From positions 1,860,001-1,924,000 of the forward strand of contig NC_014010.1 of NCBI RefSeq assembly GCF_000024465.1: 64,000 nucleotides of DNA, read 5' to 3'. Numbering within the stretch: the first letter of the stretch is position 1; the number at the start of each line of letters is the position of its first letter. This DNA comes from Candidatus Puniceispirillum marinum IMCC1322 (GTDB lineage: Bacteria; Pseudomonadota; Alphaproteobacteria; Puniceispirillales; Puniceispirillaceae). The notes beneath the pieces were generated by a model. The model worked only from the letters and a program-made list of their open reading frames with translations, ran no database searches and was not told where the DNA came from. Of this stretch, positions 7,984-16,211 are shown piece after piece. Made by a program: the position numbers and the translations under genes.

Positions 7984-9299
7984 ATTTGCACAAGCTTATT
8001 ATTCCCACGACTCGGCACGCTGTTCAGCTTCTTTCAATCACGATAGAAGATCCGAAAATAAAATCTGTGGTCTGTTTGAATGACAGTTTTCAGGCGTTAC
8101 CAATCAGTGCTGAATATGATCAATTCGTCCGCCGACCAACTGGAATTATTGAAAAATTACTAGGCCCAGCCGCCTATCGAATTGATGTTAGCGCTCCAAT
8201 CACCCAAGGCGATAGCTGGCAACTCGGCCTATGTCTTGCGCATATTCTTCATCATCATGAAATGTTTACTGGCATTCATGGTGGAGATGGTGATCTGGTC
8301 ATATGGGCAACTGGCGCCGTAGATTCCAAATTCAGAATTAATCCGGTTGATCATGTCGCAGCCAAAATTGCGGCATCACGGGATCTTCTTGAAAAAGAGA
8401 TCTTAGATGGAAAAAAACTTGTTTTAATTACTGCCCATGAAAATCTATCTACCCTACGTGAGCATATTCCAGATGATTGGAATGCGTATGGTGTAACTTC
8501 TATTGCTGATGCCTGCGCCGCAATTGGCATCGACATGCCAATGGATTCCTTATCAAAAGCATCCCCGACAGCATCCCCAACAGGAGCTGTAAAACCAAAG
8601 CGCCGAAGTCAGACGACAATTTATCTTATGGGTGTGCTGGCGGCCGCAATCCTTTTAGTAGGTGTTAACATACCCTTTCAATCGCTACGTGATAGCTATC
8701 GATATGAGGCAGAGGGAGATTTGCGCGCCCTGCGTATGGAAATGCGAAAAGTTAGCCGACAAAAAAATTGGGTTGCCACCAATGCTTACTATTTTTTTGA
8801 GGTTTTCTATCTGCTGAAAAAATCGAGACAGCTAGAACAGTCTTTAAAAATCGCTTTTCAGGTTTTGGAAGACGGGACAAATGACCCGCTATGTGACTCT
8901 TCAAATACCATGGCTGTAAATAGTGGCAATTTGCCGTCTCTCCCAGATCAGGGCTGCACTGTTAAATTTGAGGTAACAAGCAATGCAGAAACCAATGTAC
9001 GAATATGGCTTGCGCTGATCAGCCACAAAGAAGCAACTGAACCGCTAATTATGATGAAACATGGCGCCGACTTAAAACCTGGCCAGCGATTTGTTACGCC
9101 ACCGATAACCGTCCATAATGATACCACTCGGCTAGTTACTGCGATTTCTGACCGATCTGACAAAGCATGGCTCAAATGGCTAGAAAATTTGCTCAAGGCT
9201 ACCTCAGTTGAACGAAAAGAGTTAGAAATTGATCGGCTAACATCAACCGGAATTGGTGTTTTTCAAACAAGTTGGCAGCCTTATCTCGAATTAGATTGA
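7980..9299 (+). CDS. Membrane protein with Lon (S16)-like domain and periplasmic beta domain
   Basis: This 439-aa protein starts at GTG 7980, overlapping the previous stop. Residues about 65-205 match the layout of the Lon protease proteolytic domain: QGDSWQLGLCLA aligns with the Lon Ser motif (Ser79), WATGAVDSKFRINPV with the TGE/ALDxxGRVxPVGG strand, HVAAKIAAS with the Lon EKxxAA motif (Lys129), and KKLVLITAHENL with the VxxPxxN strand. A basic linker leads to one TM helix (about 212-232). The periplasmic part (250-439) has a helical segment, then a beta-rich domain (CTVKFEVTSNAETNVRIWL). A Ser-Lys dyad looks present, but no AAA module accompanies it. The fold assignment is mine by eye. A degenerate, non-proteolytic version is possible. 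Confidence 0.65.
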   Translation: MNLHKLIIPTTRHAVQLLSITIEDPKIKSVVCLNDSFQALPISAEYDQFVRRPTGIIEKLLGPAAYRIDVSAPITQGDSWQLGLCLAHILHHHEMFTGIHGGDGDLVIWATGAVDSKFRINPVDHVAAKIAASRDLLEKEILDGKKLVLITAHENLSTLREHIPDDWNAYGVTSIADACAAIGIDMPMDSLSKASPTASPTGAVKPKRRSQTTIYLMGVLAAAILLVGVNIPFQSLRDSYRYEAEGDLRALRMEMRKVSRQKNWVATNAYYFFEVFYLLKKSRQLEQSLKIAFQVLEDGTNDPLCDSSNTMAVNSGNLPSLPDQGCTVKFEVTSNAETNVRIWLALISHKEATEPLIMMKHGADLKPGQRFVTPPITVHNDTTRLVTAISDRSDKAWLKWLENLLKATSVERKELEIDRLTSTGIGVFQTSWQPYLELD

Positions 9300-9306
9300 T
9301 AGTCAT

Positions 9307-10464
9307 CTAGCTACATTGGCCATTATAAAGTCTGATCCGACCAGTAAGAGGTTGGCCATTATGTGTAACCTGATCAAGAAACAAACCATCATGAGCTAGA
9401 AGATATTCTGCTTTGATCTGGCCACTTATGTTCTGGTGACGCATGTTCTTTTTATTCTGGGTCATATTGCGTAATCGAGCCAAAAGTCTGATGTCGGTAT
9501 TCTTTCTAAATATCCTAATAAATTTCCCGCCTTTAATGTTATGACGCAAGCCAGCCAACAAATTTACCTCTTGAGCCGTAATCGGTTGTTCAAACGAGCG
9601 TAACAGGGGTGAATGTATTTCTCTGTTAAACCGACGGCTTGCCTGACCAGAGGGGACAGCAACCTGTCCTTTGTGATCAATATGCCCGACAATCATTCCA
9701 AGACATTGTGTTAGTGTATGATAGATCTGCCTGTGTGAAGATTGATTTGCTGGCCAGAGAAACTCCAAGGAAGGTGCTTCCTCTCCCATATCAATTTGCC
9801 GGCGTGCAATAGCCATATCATCAGAGGAGAGGTTCACTTGTATCGTCGATGGTTTCTGCACCGCCATTGATTTATTCACTAATGGCGCTTCAGCGGGGAG
9901 AGTGGCTGGTATTTTGGTTTTACGCAGCGGCTGAATTTTTGAAGTTTCCCTTTTGCTTTTTGCAGAATTCTTTGTGGAAGTTATCACGGGGGAAGGTATT
10001 AGGGTTGCTGGTGAAACTGTCGGTGATGTTGCTGGTGAAATTACCGGGCTAGCCAATACAGCGACTATCGGTTTAGCCCTTTGCTTTTCTGTTAACAATG
10101 CGCTTTTGAGAAGCGTGGAACCAGCCAAATTCTTCTTTTTCATCTGTTCACCAGCAAGCTTTTGTACGATAGGTTCGGTTTGTGCGGCGTTGGATGGGTT
10201 CGGTGAATCCACTTCCTCCCAGAGTGTCTGAGGTGGTTTTGGTAAGGATGCAAGCTGCAAAATTGGCTTTTTTGTTGGTTTACCTTGCGCATCTGCGGTG
10301 TTCAGATTCAGTTTAATATCAGGCGTTTTAAGCGTTTTTTTGATCGGTTCTGCAATCGTTTGGTCTGATGAAACTAGGGGATGGTCTGACAGTGCCAAAG
10401 ATGTGACAACTGCCAGACTCAGGAGGAACCCTAGATTAATCCAAATAGACAAACGAGACCCCAT
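9307..10464 (-). CDS. Membrane-anchored protein with Pro-rich linker, TonB-like layout
   Basis: This 385-aa protein has an N-terminal TM anchor (residues 8-26), a long Pro/Ser/Lys-rich linker including repeated SPV/SPA/SPT units (about 135-165), and a globular C-terminal domain (about 215-385) that is basic and holds two or three Cys (TQCLGMIVGH, LYNGQCS). Anchor, extended Pro-rich arm and C-terminal domain is the arrangement of TonB/TolA-type energy-transducing proteins, but the C-domain has no recognisable TonB motif. It begins one base after the preceding anchored-linker gene and is last in a seven-gene minus-strand operon. It converges with the Lon-like gene, leaving 7 bases between them. 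Confidence 0.7.
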   Translation of the reverse strand: MGSRLSIWINLGFLLSLAVVTSLALSDHPLVSSDQTIAEPIKKTLKTPDIKLNLNTADAQGKPTKKPILQLASLPKPPQTLWEEVDSPNPSNAAQTEPIVQKLAGEQMKKKNLAGSTLLKSALLTEKQRAKPIVAVLASPVISPATSPTVSPATLIPSPVITSTKNSAKSKRETSKIQPLRKTKIPATLPAEAPLVNKSMAVQKPSTIQVNLSSDDMAIARRQIDMGEEAPSLEFLWPANQSSHRQIYHTLTQCLGMIVGHIDHKGQVAVPSGQASRRFNREIHSPLLRSFEQPITAQEVNLLAGLRHNIKGGKFIRIFRKNTDIRLLARLRNMTQNKKNMRHQNISGQIKAEYLLAHDGLFLDQVTHNGQPLTGRIRLYNGQCS

Positions 10465-10465
10465 A

Positions 10466-11125
10466 TCATATGCCCGCCTTTTCCAAATAAAGCATATTAA
10501 GCTGTTGAATTATTTGCAACATATCAGCTGCACGCTCGGCGCGTGTCATGAAAGTTGGTGTTTGTTCAACAGGGTTTTCTTCAGCCACCACCTCACTAAC
10601 GTCATCATTTGAAAGGATGTTTTCAGGCTGTTCGCGTTTTTCGAATGCCTTAAAGGCCATCGCTATTTCCTTGTCATTCATCTGAACGGATGCTTTAGTG
10701 CTGGCTGCCGTTTTTGTCGCGGTTTTTACGTCAGTAGTTTCTTCAGGTTTTAGCTCAGATTTGGGCGTGGTTTTTACTTCACGTTTAACCGTCTGACTCT
10801 CATTTAAAGCGTCCAAGATCATCTCTTTGACTTTGTTTACATCAAGTTCAATGTTTTGTTTCGGCATATCCGCACTGATGATTTTTTCATGGGGTTCTGC
10901 CGGGTCAAGGGTTTCAAGTTTGTCACTTGTTGCCTTTGCGACGGCTTTGGCAAAAGTCTTGCCAGATTCAACAACACCCTGATCAGCTATTTGTGTAGTA
11001 ACTTCAGGCTTGCTCCATACATCCAATTTCACAGCTGCCCATTGGGCGAATGACTGGTTTGGTTCGCTAGACAACAAATAGCCAAGCGCAGCCAGTACGG
11101 TGATGTTAAAGATTAAATATCGCAT
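10466..11125 (-). CDS. Membrane-anchored or exported linker protein
   Basis: From the ATG at 11125 (AAGGAA six bases upstream) the product is 219 aa. Hydrophobic residues 3-18 form a signal peptide or uncleaved anchor (YLIFNITVLAALGYLLSS). The rest is charged, rich in Lys/Glu/Thr/Val, low in hydrophobics and probably extended. The C-terminal 35 residues (RAERAADMLQIIQQLN) are predicted helical and could be a docking helix. It sits between the ExbB-like channel gene (10 bases upstream) and the TonB-like gene (1 base downstream), which suggests a stator or linker subunit of the same machine. No family recognised. Confidence 0.7.
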   Translation of the reverse strand: MRYLIFNITVLAALGYLLSSEPNQSFAQWAAVKLDVWSKPEVTTQIADQGVVESGKTFAKAVAKATSDKLETLDPAEPHEKIISADMPKQNIELDVNKVKEMILDALNESQTVKREVKTTPKSELKPEETTDVKTATKTAASTKASVQMNDKEIAMAFKAFEKREQPENILSNDDVSEVVAEENPVEQTPTFMTRAERAADMLQIIQQLNMLYLEKAGI

Positions 11126-11135
11126 GAGAATTTCC

Positions 11136-11720
11136 TTAGACAATAGGGTTTGCAATAAGTGGATTTGTTGATCCACATTTGTGGTTTTCCAGTTTGTTTT
11201 CTGAGACCACCAATAGTGATGCATTGGCAACAATCAACACAGTTCGCAATGCCGCAGATAGAGGCAGGCCAATGACTGATGTCATAAAGGCAAGACTAAA
11301 TTGGCTGGTAAGATTGGCGATAACCTGATTTATATTTTCTGGTGTTAAGCCGCCATCTGAAAGTTGGCCAATTCCCAGGCTAATACCTAGCAAAGTAAAT
11401 GTTAGCGCAAGGGTGGCGATGCCATTACAAGATTGCTGGCCAGCCTGAAGCCATTTCAAACGTCGACTGTCCCGTTCGGCAACATTCTGGATTGATGTTG
11501 TTTCATACAGTTTCACCAGTGCTAACAAGCTTGCAAAAACCAAAGACCCAAGAAGCAAGAGAAATGGCAAGCCTAAGACGTTGAGTGCCCAGCGAAGGAT
11601 ATTGGCCGAAGTGTTTCCACTGAGAATGACACTGGCTGCCAGGCTGATAACCACTACCCCTAGCATCAGACTAAGTGCTTTCAGTCCATGAGTGACTTTA
11701 ACTATGGGCATCAGTCTCAT
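11136..11720 (-). CDS. MotA/TolQ/ExbB-type proton channel subunit
   Basis: This 194-aa protein has four predicted TM helices at about 14-34, 42-70, 98-120 and 140-172. The last two contain the family signature: FTLLGISLGIGQL followed by an amphipathic loop and the GLPLSAALR segment, matching the MotA/TolQ/ExbB pattern LLGTVxGL...GLxxAIP. The large cytoplasmic loop of ExbB is short here (about 72-96). In this family such proteins form a pentameric proton or sodium channel around a dimer of one-TM partners and convert ion-motive force into work across the envelope. Its start overlaps the previous stop (ATGA). Candidate partners are the ExbD-like protein at 4399 and the two anchored proteins downstream. 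Confidence 0.8.
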   Translation of the reverse strand: MRLMPIVKVTHGLKALSLMLGVVVISLAASVILSGNTSANILRWALNVLGLPFLLLLGSLVFASLLALVKLYETTSIQNVAERDSRRLKWLQAGQQSCNGIATLALTFTLLGISLGIGQLSDGGLTPENINQVIANLTSQFSLAFMTSVIGLPLSAALRTVLIVANASLLVVSENKLENHKCGSTNPLIANPIV

Positions 11721-12100
11721 CTACTTACCCGCGCATTCATTAGATTGCTTGTTGTCAGCCCAATTGTTTCCAACCAATGGACAGCTAAAGGACGCTGGCT
11801 TTCGCTTGCCGCATGCACCAAAAATGATAATTCATAATGCTTAAACGCCTTCAATACGATTGCTTTCCGGCTGGTTTGCAGTGACTTGTCATTAAGTGCA
11901 ATTCGTTCCATGTCAGCCATCCGTCTTTTGGTAAAGCTTGTGCGCTCCCATCGTTCCTGTGTGGACATGGCCGGATCAAGAATTTGCGCCACGGCAACGG
12001 CACGCTCACGCTCCATGTTTTCGATAGATCCTGCTTGGGCTGAGGTGATGGCACCAGTACTTCCAACCAGCATCATGAATATTAGAAATTTAGCTTTCAT
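11717..12100 (-). CDS. Small exported protein
   Basis: The ATG at 12100 has GGAGAC upstream and gives 127 aa with a good signal peptide (MKAKFLIFMMLVGSTG, cleavage after AQA near 23). The mature part is about 100 residues, all helical and Arg/Glu-rich (MERERAVAVAQILDPAM, RWERTSFTKRRMADMERIAL), with no Cys. It is coupled to the ExbB-like gene by an ATGA overlap. Function is unknown. A periplasmic helical accessory subunit of the ExbB-like machine is inferred from position. Confidence 0.72.
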   Translation of the reverse strand: MKAKFLIFMMLVGSTGAITSAQAGSIENMERERAVAVAQILDPAMSTQERWERTSFTKRRMADMERIALNDKSLQTSRKAIVLKAFKHYELSFLVHAASESQRPLAVHWLETIGLTTSNLMNARVSR

Positions 12101-12169
12101 AATTGTCTCCAATATGTTGTGAAATGTCATTCGACTTGAGATTTTGTGAATTTTTGAAGTGGCTAAGCA

Positions 12170-13051
12170 TCAATATGCAACAAACATTCGCACATTATGT
12201 TTTGGTGAAGTGAAGGTTTGCCCTAAGGTATCCGCTTGATCCTGCCATGCTAGTTCGGCGACTTTCTCAGAAAAGCTCATGGCATCAAGTGTAAGCAATT
12301 TCGCCATATGCCCAATGACTTCTTCTTCCATTTTCAGTATGGCTAGCTCAAATTCAGCGTCCATTACCATCTGCGCCAGCTGGTCTGTTTTGGACATTGG
12401 TTGACCATCGTTAATCTGCTGTTGATTGGCTGGATGATTTGCAATTGCAGCGCGTAGATCTTCGACTGCAGAACGATTTTCGGCGTAGTTTTCACCAAAT
12501 TTGCTCTCTGGTAGATTAGAGGTAAAGAAAAGTTCATCCCGCAATTTGGTCTCAACCGCGTTAGAGCGATCACGTGCCTCATCAATCGCCAACCTAAGTT
12601 GCCGGGTATCGCGGTTGCGCACTTCTTCACGTTTTGATTGTTGCATTAATCGTTCGTAAAGCCGCCGTTTTGTATCCAATTGCTGGCGCTTAAGCTGGAG
12701 TTGGTTACCCATGGTTTCCAAATAATTTCGTTTGCCAACGATGATCTGGTGTTCAACCTCAAGGGCTTCTTCGCCTTCATAAAGATGCTGGTTATCTTGA
12801 AGGTTTGAAATATTGGCAATTTCAGCCCCAATTTGCTCATCGAGGGTGCTCATATCATTCGCCAGCAAGGAATTAGCAAAATCCTGTTCGATAGCACGCT
12901 CCAGATGTTTGGTAGGCAACATTAGGATTTTCTCGCTGATCTGTGGTTGCCAGCCATTACTGGCGAACGAAATTGATGGACTTGTGAATAAAACGAAGTT
13001 ACTCAACAAAGTGGTAATCAAAAGCCAACGTGGTTTCATTGCTACAATCAT
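12170..13051 (-). CDS. Exported coiled-coil protein
   Basis: This 293-aa protein starts at ATG 13051 (GGAGAT upstream) with a signal peptide of about 30 residues ending SFAS. Residues about 50-200 carry heptad-like patterns rich in Leu, Gln, Glu and Arg (NQLQLKRQQLDTKRRLYERL), so a long periplasmic coiled coil is expected, similar in style to TolC-adaptor hairpins or CpoB/YbgF coiled coils. The C-terminal 100 residues are helical. It could be a spacer or bridge through the periplasm. No family is identified. Confidence 0.75.
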   Translation of the reverse strand: MIVAMKPRWLLITTLLSNFVLFTSPSISFASNGWQPQISEKILMLPTKHLERAIEQDFANSLLANDMSTLDEQIGAEIANISNLQDNQHLYEGEEALEVEHQIIVGKRNYLETMGNQLQLKRQQLDTKRRLYERLMQQSKREEVRNRDTRQLRLAIDEARDRSNAVETKLRDELFFTSNLPESKFGENYAENRSAVEDLRAAIANHPANQQQINDGQPMSKTDQLAQMVMDAEFELAILKMEEEVIGHMAKLLTLDAMSFSEKVAELAWQDQADTLGQTFTSPKHNVRMFVAY

Positions 13052-13074
13052 CTTTATCTCCTACTCTCAAAATT

Positions 13075-13620
13075 TTACTTCTGTTGCCAATACCAAGACC
13101 GACGGATTTCGTCTTTGACGATTGGCCTGGCATTTAATGTTGATAGGGCAAATTGTTCTGGCCGCTCATGCTGAAATAGCAACGCATGCATCGTGTCAGT
13201 AAAGGAGCTGCCGTCAGTAAATATCAAATCACTTGACCCAAATCGCGTTTGAAAACCTCCAAGTGCAAGACGTGATTGCGCAACGTCGCCTCCTTTGAGA
13301 TAGTTCTGCACAGCTAGAGCCGTGACTTGCATTTGCTCACGTTTATCAATCAACATTTCAGAGCCGCCAAGTGCGGTTACGCAGCTCATAAGCATGTCGG
13401 CGCTGCTTAGATAGAGAGCCTGGTCACGGCCAGCAGATGCCGCTATGTCTTGGGCTTTGCCTTCAGTTGCACAATCTTTAAACGCGATTGCTGCCTGCAT
13501 ATCGATTGCCCGGTCAACCACACTTGCAGTTGGGGTTTTATTCTGAGCAGTTGTCACGGGGCCACATGCTGTCAAAAGGGCAATACCCGTGATACTGGCT
13601 AAAAAGGTAAGTGATTTCAT
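13075..13620 (-). CDS. Outer-membrane lipoprotein, unknown
   Basis: From the ATG at 13620 (AAGGAACTGACA upstream) the product is 181 aa with a lipobox LLTAC; Cys18 would be lipidated. The residue after Cys is Gly, not Asp, consistent with transport to the outer membrane. The mature protein is mostly helical, with two further Cys (FKDCATEG, LMSCVTALGG) that may pair. Helical repeats resembling TPR-like packing are possible but not clear. It lies between the glycine-zipper protein and the coiled-coil protein in the minus-strand envelope operon. Confidence 0.8.
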   Translation of the reverse strand: MKSLTFLASITGIALLTACGPVTTAQNKTPTASVVDRAIDMQAAIAFKDCATEGKAQDIAASAGRDQALYLSSADMLMSCVTALGGSEMLIDKREQMQVTALAVQNYLKGGDVAQSRLALGGFQTRFGSSDLIFTDGSSFTDTMHALLFQHERPEQFALSTLNARPIVKDEIRRSWYWQQK

Positions 13621-13660
13621 TGTCAGTTCCTTGTTGAAATTGATAAAATATCGCCTCAAT

Positions 13661-14158
13661 TTATTGCACCAAACTAAAGTTGGTTGACACATTTAGGCGA
13701 ACCCGTTCGTTCCTCCGATAGGGACGATTAGAAGTGAATTGAAGTTGTTTTCCACCAGTGCGCACATGTATCATGTAGTGGCTTGGATATTGCTCTGTGC
13801 GGCTGGTATAGTAGGTCTCATTAAAGCACTGTTGGCGGTTATTCGAATTTGTTGCCTGTAGCACTCCAGCCACAGCGCCAAGGGTTCCGGCACCATCGCG
13901 ATCACTTAATTTGTTGCCAATTGCTGAACCAATAAGTCCACCAACAACAATTTGACCAAGTGAAGTGTTTTGCGAACTGTGTGGTTTATTACAACGAATT
14001 AATGATTTTGGTTCCTGCACAGTTCGCGTTGCAAAAATTGCTTCGGAACGAGTTACATAACCTTCCTGAATTTCTGAAAAATGCTGAGCACAAGCAGCAT
14101 CTACACCAATATTTGCAATTAGTAATCCTATGCCTAACTTGCTCATCAAATATTTCAT
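13661..14158 (-). CDS. Glycine-zipper outer-membrane protein (17-kDa antigen/SlyB-like)
   Basis: This 165-aa protein has a signal peptide ending ACAQ near residue 25. Residues 68-99 are a glycine-zipper 2TM segment (GGLIGSAIGNKL, then DGAGTLGAVAGVL), the Rickettsia 17-kDa surface antigen/SlyB type domain that inserts in the outer membrane. The C-terminal 55 residues (Tyr/Arg-rich, MIHVRTGGKQLQFTS) look like the beta domain found after such zippers. It is the first gene of the seven-gene minus-strand operon running to 9307, so the operon apparently encodes outer-membrane, periplasmic and inner-membrane parts in order. Confidence 0.82.
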   Translation of the reverse strand: MKYLMSKLGIGLLIANIGVDAACAQHFSEIQEGYVTRSEAIFATRTVQEPKSLIRCNKPHSSQNTSLGQIVVGGLIGSAIGNKLSDRDGAGTLGAVAGVLQATNSNNRQQCFNETYYTSRTEQYPSHYMIHVRTGGKQLQFTSNRPYRRNERVRLNVSTNFSLVQ

Positions 14159-14338
14159 TAAAGCCTCCTCACATTATCTTTGCGAAGCTATGAAAATATT
14201 TGAGAAGTTTTTGTAATTAGTTATGAGAACAAAAATTATTATTAAGCATTAATAATAAAGTTAGCGTTTATTTAGTTATTTTTTATTTGAACATTCAATT
14301 TTTTTATTCATAATTTAAACCTAATAAAGGAGGTTGTG

Positions 14339-14524
14339 ATGATATATGAAATAGAAGCTTTCGATGAAGATGCTGGTTTCTTCAGTAACGCTAATGACAA
14401 GCTAGCCAAAGAATTTAATAAAATTGCCAAAAAACGTGTAAATGACGGTTGGACTCTTCACTCCTATGACACTGTTGGTCAAGGAAAGACAATTTATTGT
14501 ACCTCTGTCTGGTATAAAGAGTAA
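14339..14524 (+). CDS. DUF4177-like small protein
   Basis: This 61-aa cytoplasmic protein starts at ATG 14339, five bases after a perfect AAGGAGG; a GTG at 14336 is too close to that site. The pattern IYEIEAF...LAKEFNKIAKKRVNDGWTLH followed by a strand ending VWYK matches the DUF4177 layout (strand, helix, GWEL-type turn, strand). Function is unknown for the family. It is divergent from the glycine-zipper operon and 53 bases upstream of an exported protein. Confidence 0.7.
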   Translation: MIYEIEAFDEDAGFFSNANDKLAKEFNKIAKKRVNDGWTLHSYDTVGQGKTIYCTSVWYKE

Positions 14525-14577
14525 CAGCTCAAGTGGCTATCAGTATATGTGCAGCCAGATTTTAGAAGGTTATTAAA

Positions 14578-15225
14578 ATGTCGAATTTTATGTCCAACAC
14601 TATTCATGTCACTTTATTTTCACTCGTAATTTTATCTTCTCCATCTCTGGCAATTGAAAAACTAAATGCTGGTGATGTTGTCAGATCAGCGTGTGAAAAA
14701 ACCCCTATTTATTCCAAACCCTCAGCCTTTAGCATACCTTCAGGTAACTTATCATTTGGAGATAAAATTACTATTGCAGGCCTTGAAGGACAGTTTGAGT
14801 TACCAGACTCTGATTACTCATCAAAAAAAGCGCTTGAACGTAAAGAGCGAAATGCTGCTGGCGAAAATAGTACGCCTAAAGCAGTTAAAAAAGAAGACTA
14901 TGTCAGGTTTACATTTGCAAAAATCGGCGAGTCAAAATTTATTTCAACCTCATGTTTGGTTAGCGAAGAAAATTTTGCCGAACAGACAATAGAACGTTCA
15001 GAGGAGAAAGTTGCAGCTTTGGCATCTGGAAAAGCAAAACGCAATTTTTCTGAAGATGAAGATGAGGGAGACCTGCGTGCTGTTAGGGGGGCTGCTGGAG
15101 GTGCCAAAGGCGGCAAGGCCAATTTTGAGCTTGCTGACTCTCTCATTAGTCAATCTCAAGGCGTATATAGCTATCAATTGTTGATGGACTTTAGAAAAGC
15201 TGGCGGTCTAGGAGAATTCAAATGA
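14578..15225 (+). CDS. Exported protein, possible SH3-like N-domain
   Basis: This 215-aa protein has a signal peptide ending SLAIE near residue 26. Residues 30-75 (VVRSACEKTPIYSKPS, GDKITIAG) resemble a bacterial SH3-like domain with one Cys. A second Cys (STSCLVSEE) lies near residue 127 and may pair with the first. The C-terminal half is charged, with a Gly/Ala/Lys-rich patch (RGAAGGAKGGKANFEL). Its stop overlaps the start of the M48 metalloprotease by four bases, so the two are translationally coupled. No specific function. Confidence 0.72.
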   Translation: MSNFMSNTIHVTLFSLVILSSPSLAIEKLNAGDVVRSACEKTPIYSKPSAFSIPSGNLSFGDKITIAGLEGQFELPDSDYSSKKALERKERNAAGENSTPKAVKKEDYVRFTFAKIGESKFISTSCLVSEENFAEQTIERSEEKVAALASGKAKRNFSEDEDEGDLRAVRGAAGGAKGGKANFELADSLISQSQGVYSYQLLMDFRKAGGLGEFK

Positions 15226-16172
15226 GAAATTATATTTTAACACTTTTCTTAAGCATTCTTTTAGCTGGAACAACTATTTCTGCTGAAGCTCAGCTTAGTG
15301 GACTGCTTGGCGGTAAAGATAAAAAAAATCCGATAGGCAATCTGCTTGGTGGAGGTGATGGAGATGACAAGGCAGGTACTGGCAAAGGTTTAGGGGGTTT
15401 GCTAGATGGTTTAAGTGGAAAAAACACCTCGGGTAAATCAAACAGTTCTGGTGCATTAGGTACCATTGGCAATGTTTTTGAATCTGCAAAAAATACTAAC
15501 CTTGGGCCTGTTGGACGATATGTGCTTGGCCGTGATCTAGCCGCTCGGATGCTTGGGAACTACAAAGTCTCAAAGTCAGACGATATGCGAGTTACTTATT
15601 TGCAAAATCTAGTCGCCAATCTTCTCATTGCCAGCCGTTTGGGAAGTAATTTTAAAGATCCAACAGTTGTGCTTTTGGATTCGGAAATCATCAACGCTTT
15701 TGCGGCTCCAGGTGGGTTTGTCTTTGTATCCACAGGCATGCTTGATTTTGTTGAAAATGAAGATGAGTTAGCATTTGTTCTGGCACATGAAATTTCTCAT
15801 ATCGAAATGGATCACGGGCTAAATGCAATTAAACAAAATGAAGGCTCTAAGCTTTTTCAAAGTGCCACCGAAGATATGGGTGCTGGTGGGCTTTTTGATG
15901 ATTTGCTGGCGTTTGGAGAGAATGGATTTGGAAAGGATTTGGAAGCAGAAGCCGATATCAGGGGGGCACAAATTGCAAGTTCCCTAGGTTATGATTGGAA
16001 AGCTGGAGTTAGTGTTATTCAAAGACTTGATAGCATAACCAGTAGAAAGCATGCCACAGGCTATCCCAAAGATAGAGCTGCCAATCTCAAAAAGGGTTCA
16101 AACGCATATTCTGTTAAGGCGGATGATATGACCGCAAGAACCGCTAGATTTAACAAAGTAATGGGTCAGTGA
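15222..16172 (+). CDS. Exported M48-family zinc metalloprotease
   Basis: This 316-aa protein has a signal peptide ending AEAQ near residue 24. It then has an unusual Gly/Lys/Asp-rich low-complexity segment (about 25-85) and an M48 peptidase domain. The zinc motif HEISH is at 189-193, and the third ligand is in EAEAD (Glu241, Asp245). The domain opening (LQNLVANLLIASRL and AFAAPGGFVFVSTGML) is typical of BepA/YfgC and LoiP. Known members degrade misassembled outer-membrane proteins in the periplasm. There is no TM and no TPR domain in cis, but a separate TPR protein follows immediately, so the BepA-like protease-TPR pair may here be split over two genes. Confidence 0.9.
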   Translation: MRNYILTLFLSILLAGTTISAEAQLSGLLGGKDKKNPIGNLLGGGDGDDKAGTGKGLGGLLDGLSGKNTSGKSNSSGALGTIGNVFESAKNTNLGPVGRYVLGRDLAARMLGNYKVSKSDDMRVTYLQNLVANLLIASRLGSNFKDPTVVLLDSEIINAFAAPGGFVFVSTGMLDFVENEDELAFVLAHEISHIEMDHGLNAIKQNEGSKLFQSATEDMGAGGLFDDLLAFGENGFGKDLEAEADIRGAQIASSLGYDWKAGVSVIQRLDSITSRKHATGYPKDRAANLKKGSNAYSVKADDMTARTARFNKVMGQ

Positions 16173-16211
16173 TATCTCAAAAAGAAGAATTATTTTTGAT
16201 ACAGGTGTGTA

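Noticed and set aside
9940-10050. Imperfect tandem repeats in the plus-strand reading
   Set aside because: They are explained by the SPA/SPT/SPV linker repeats of the minus-strand TonB-like protein, not by a separate element.
11136-11720. Zorya-type anti-phage ZorA
   Set aside because: It shares the MotA/ExbB channel signature, but the long cytoplasmic tail of ZorA, a ZorB peptidoglycan-binding partner and ZorC/D/E are absent.
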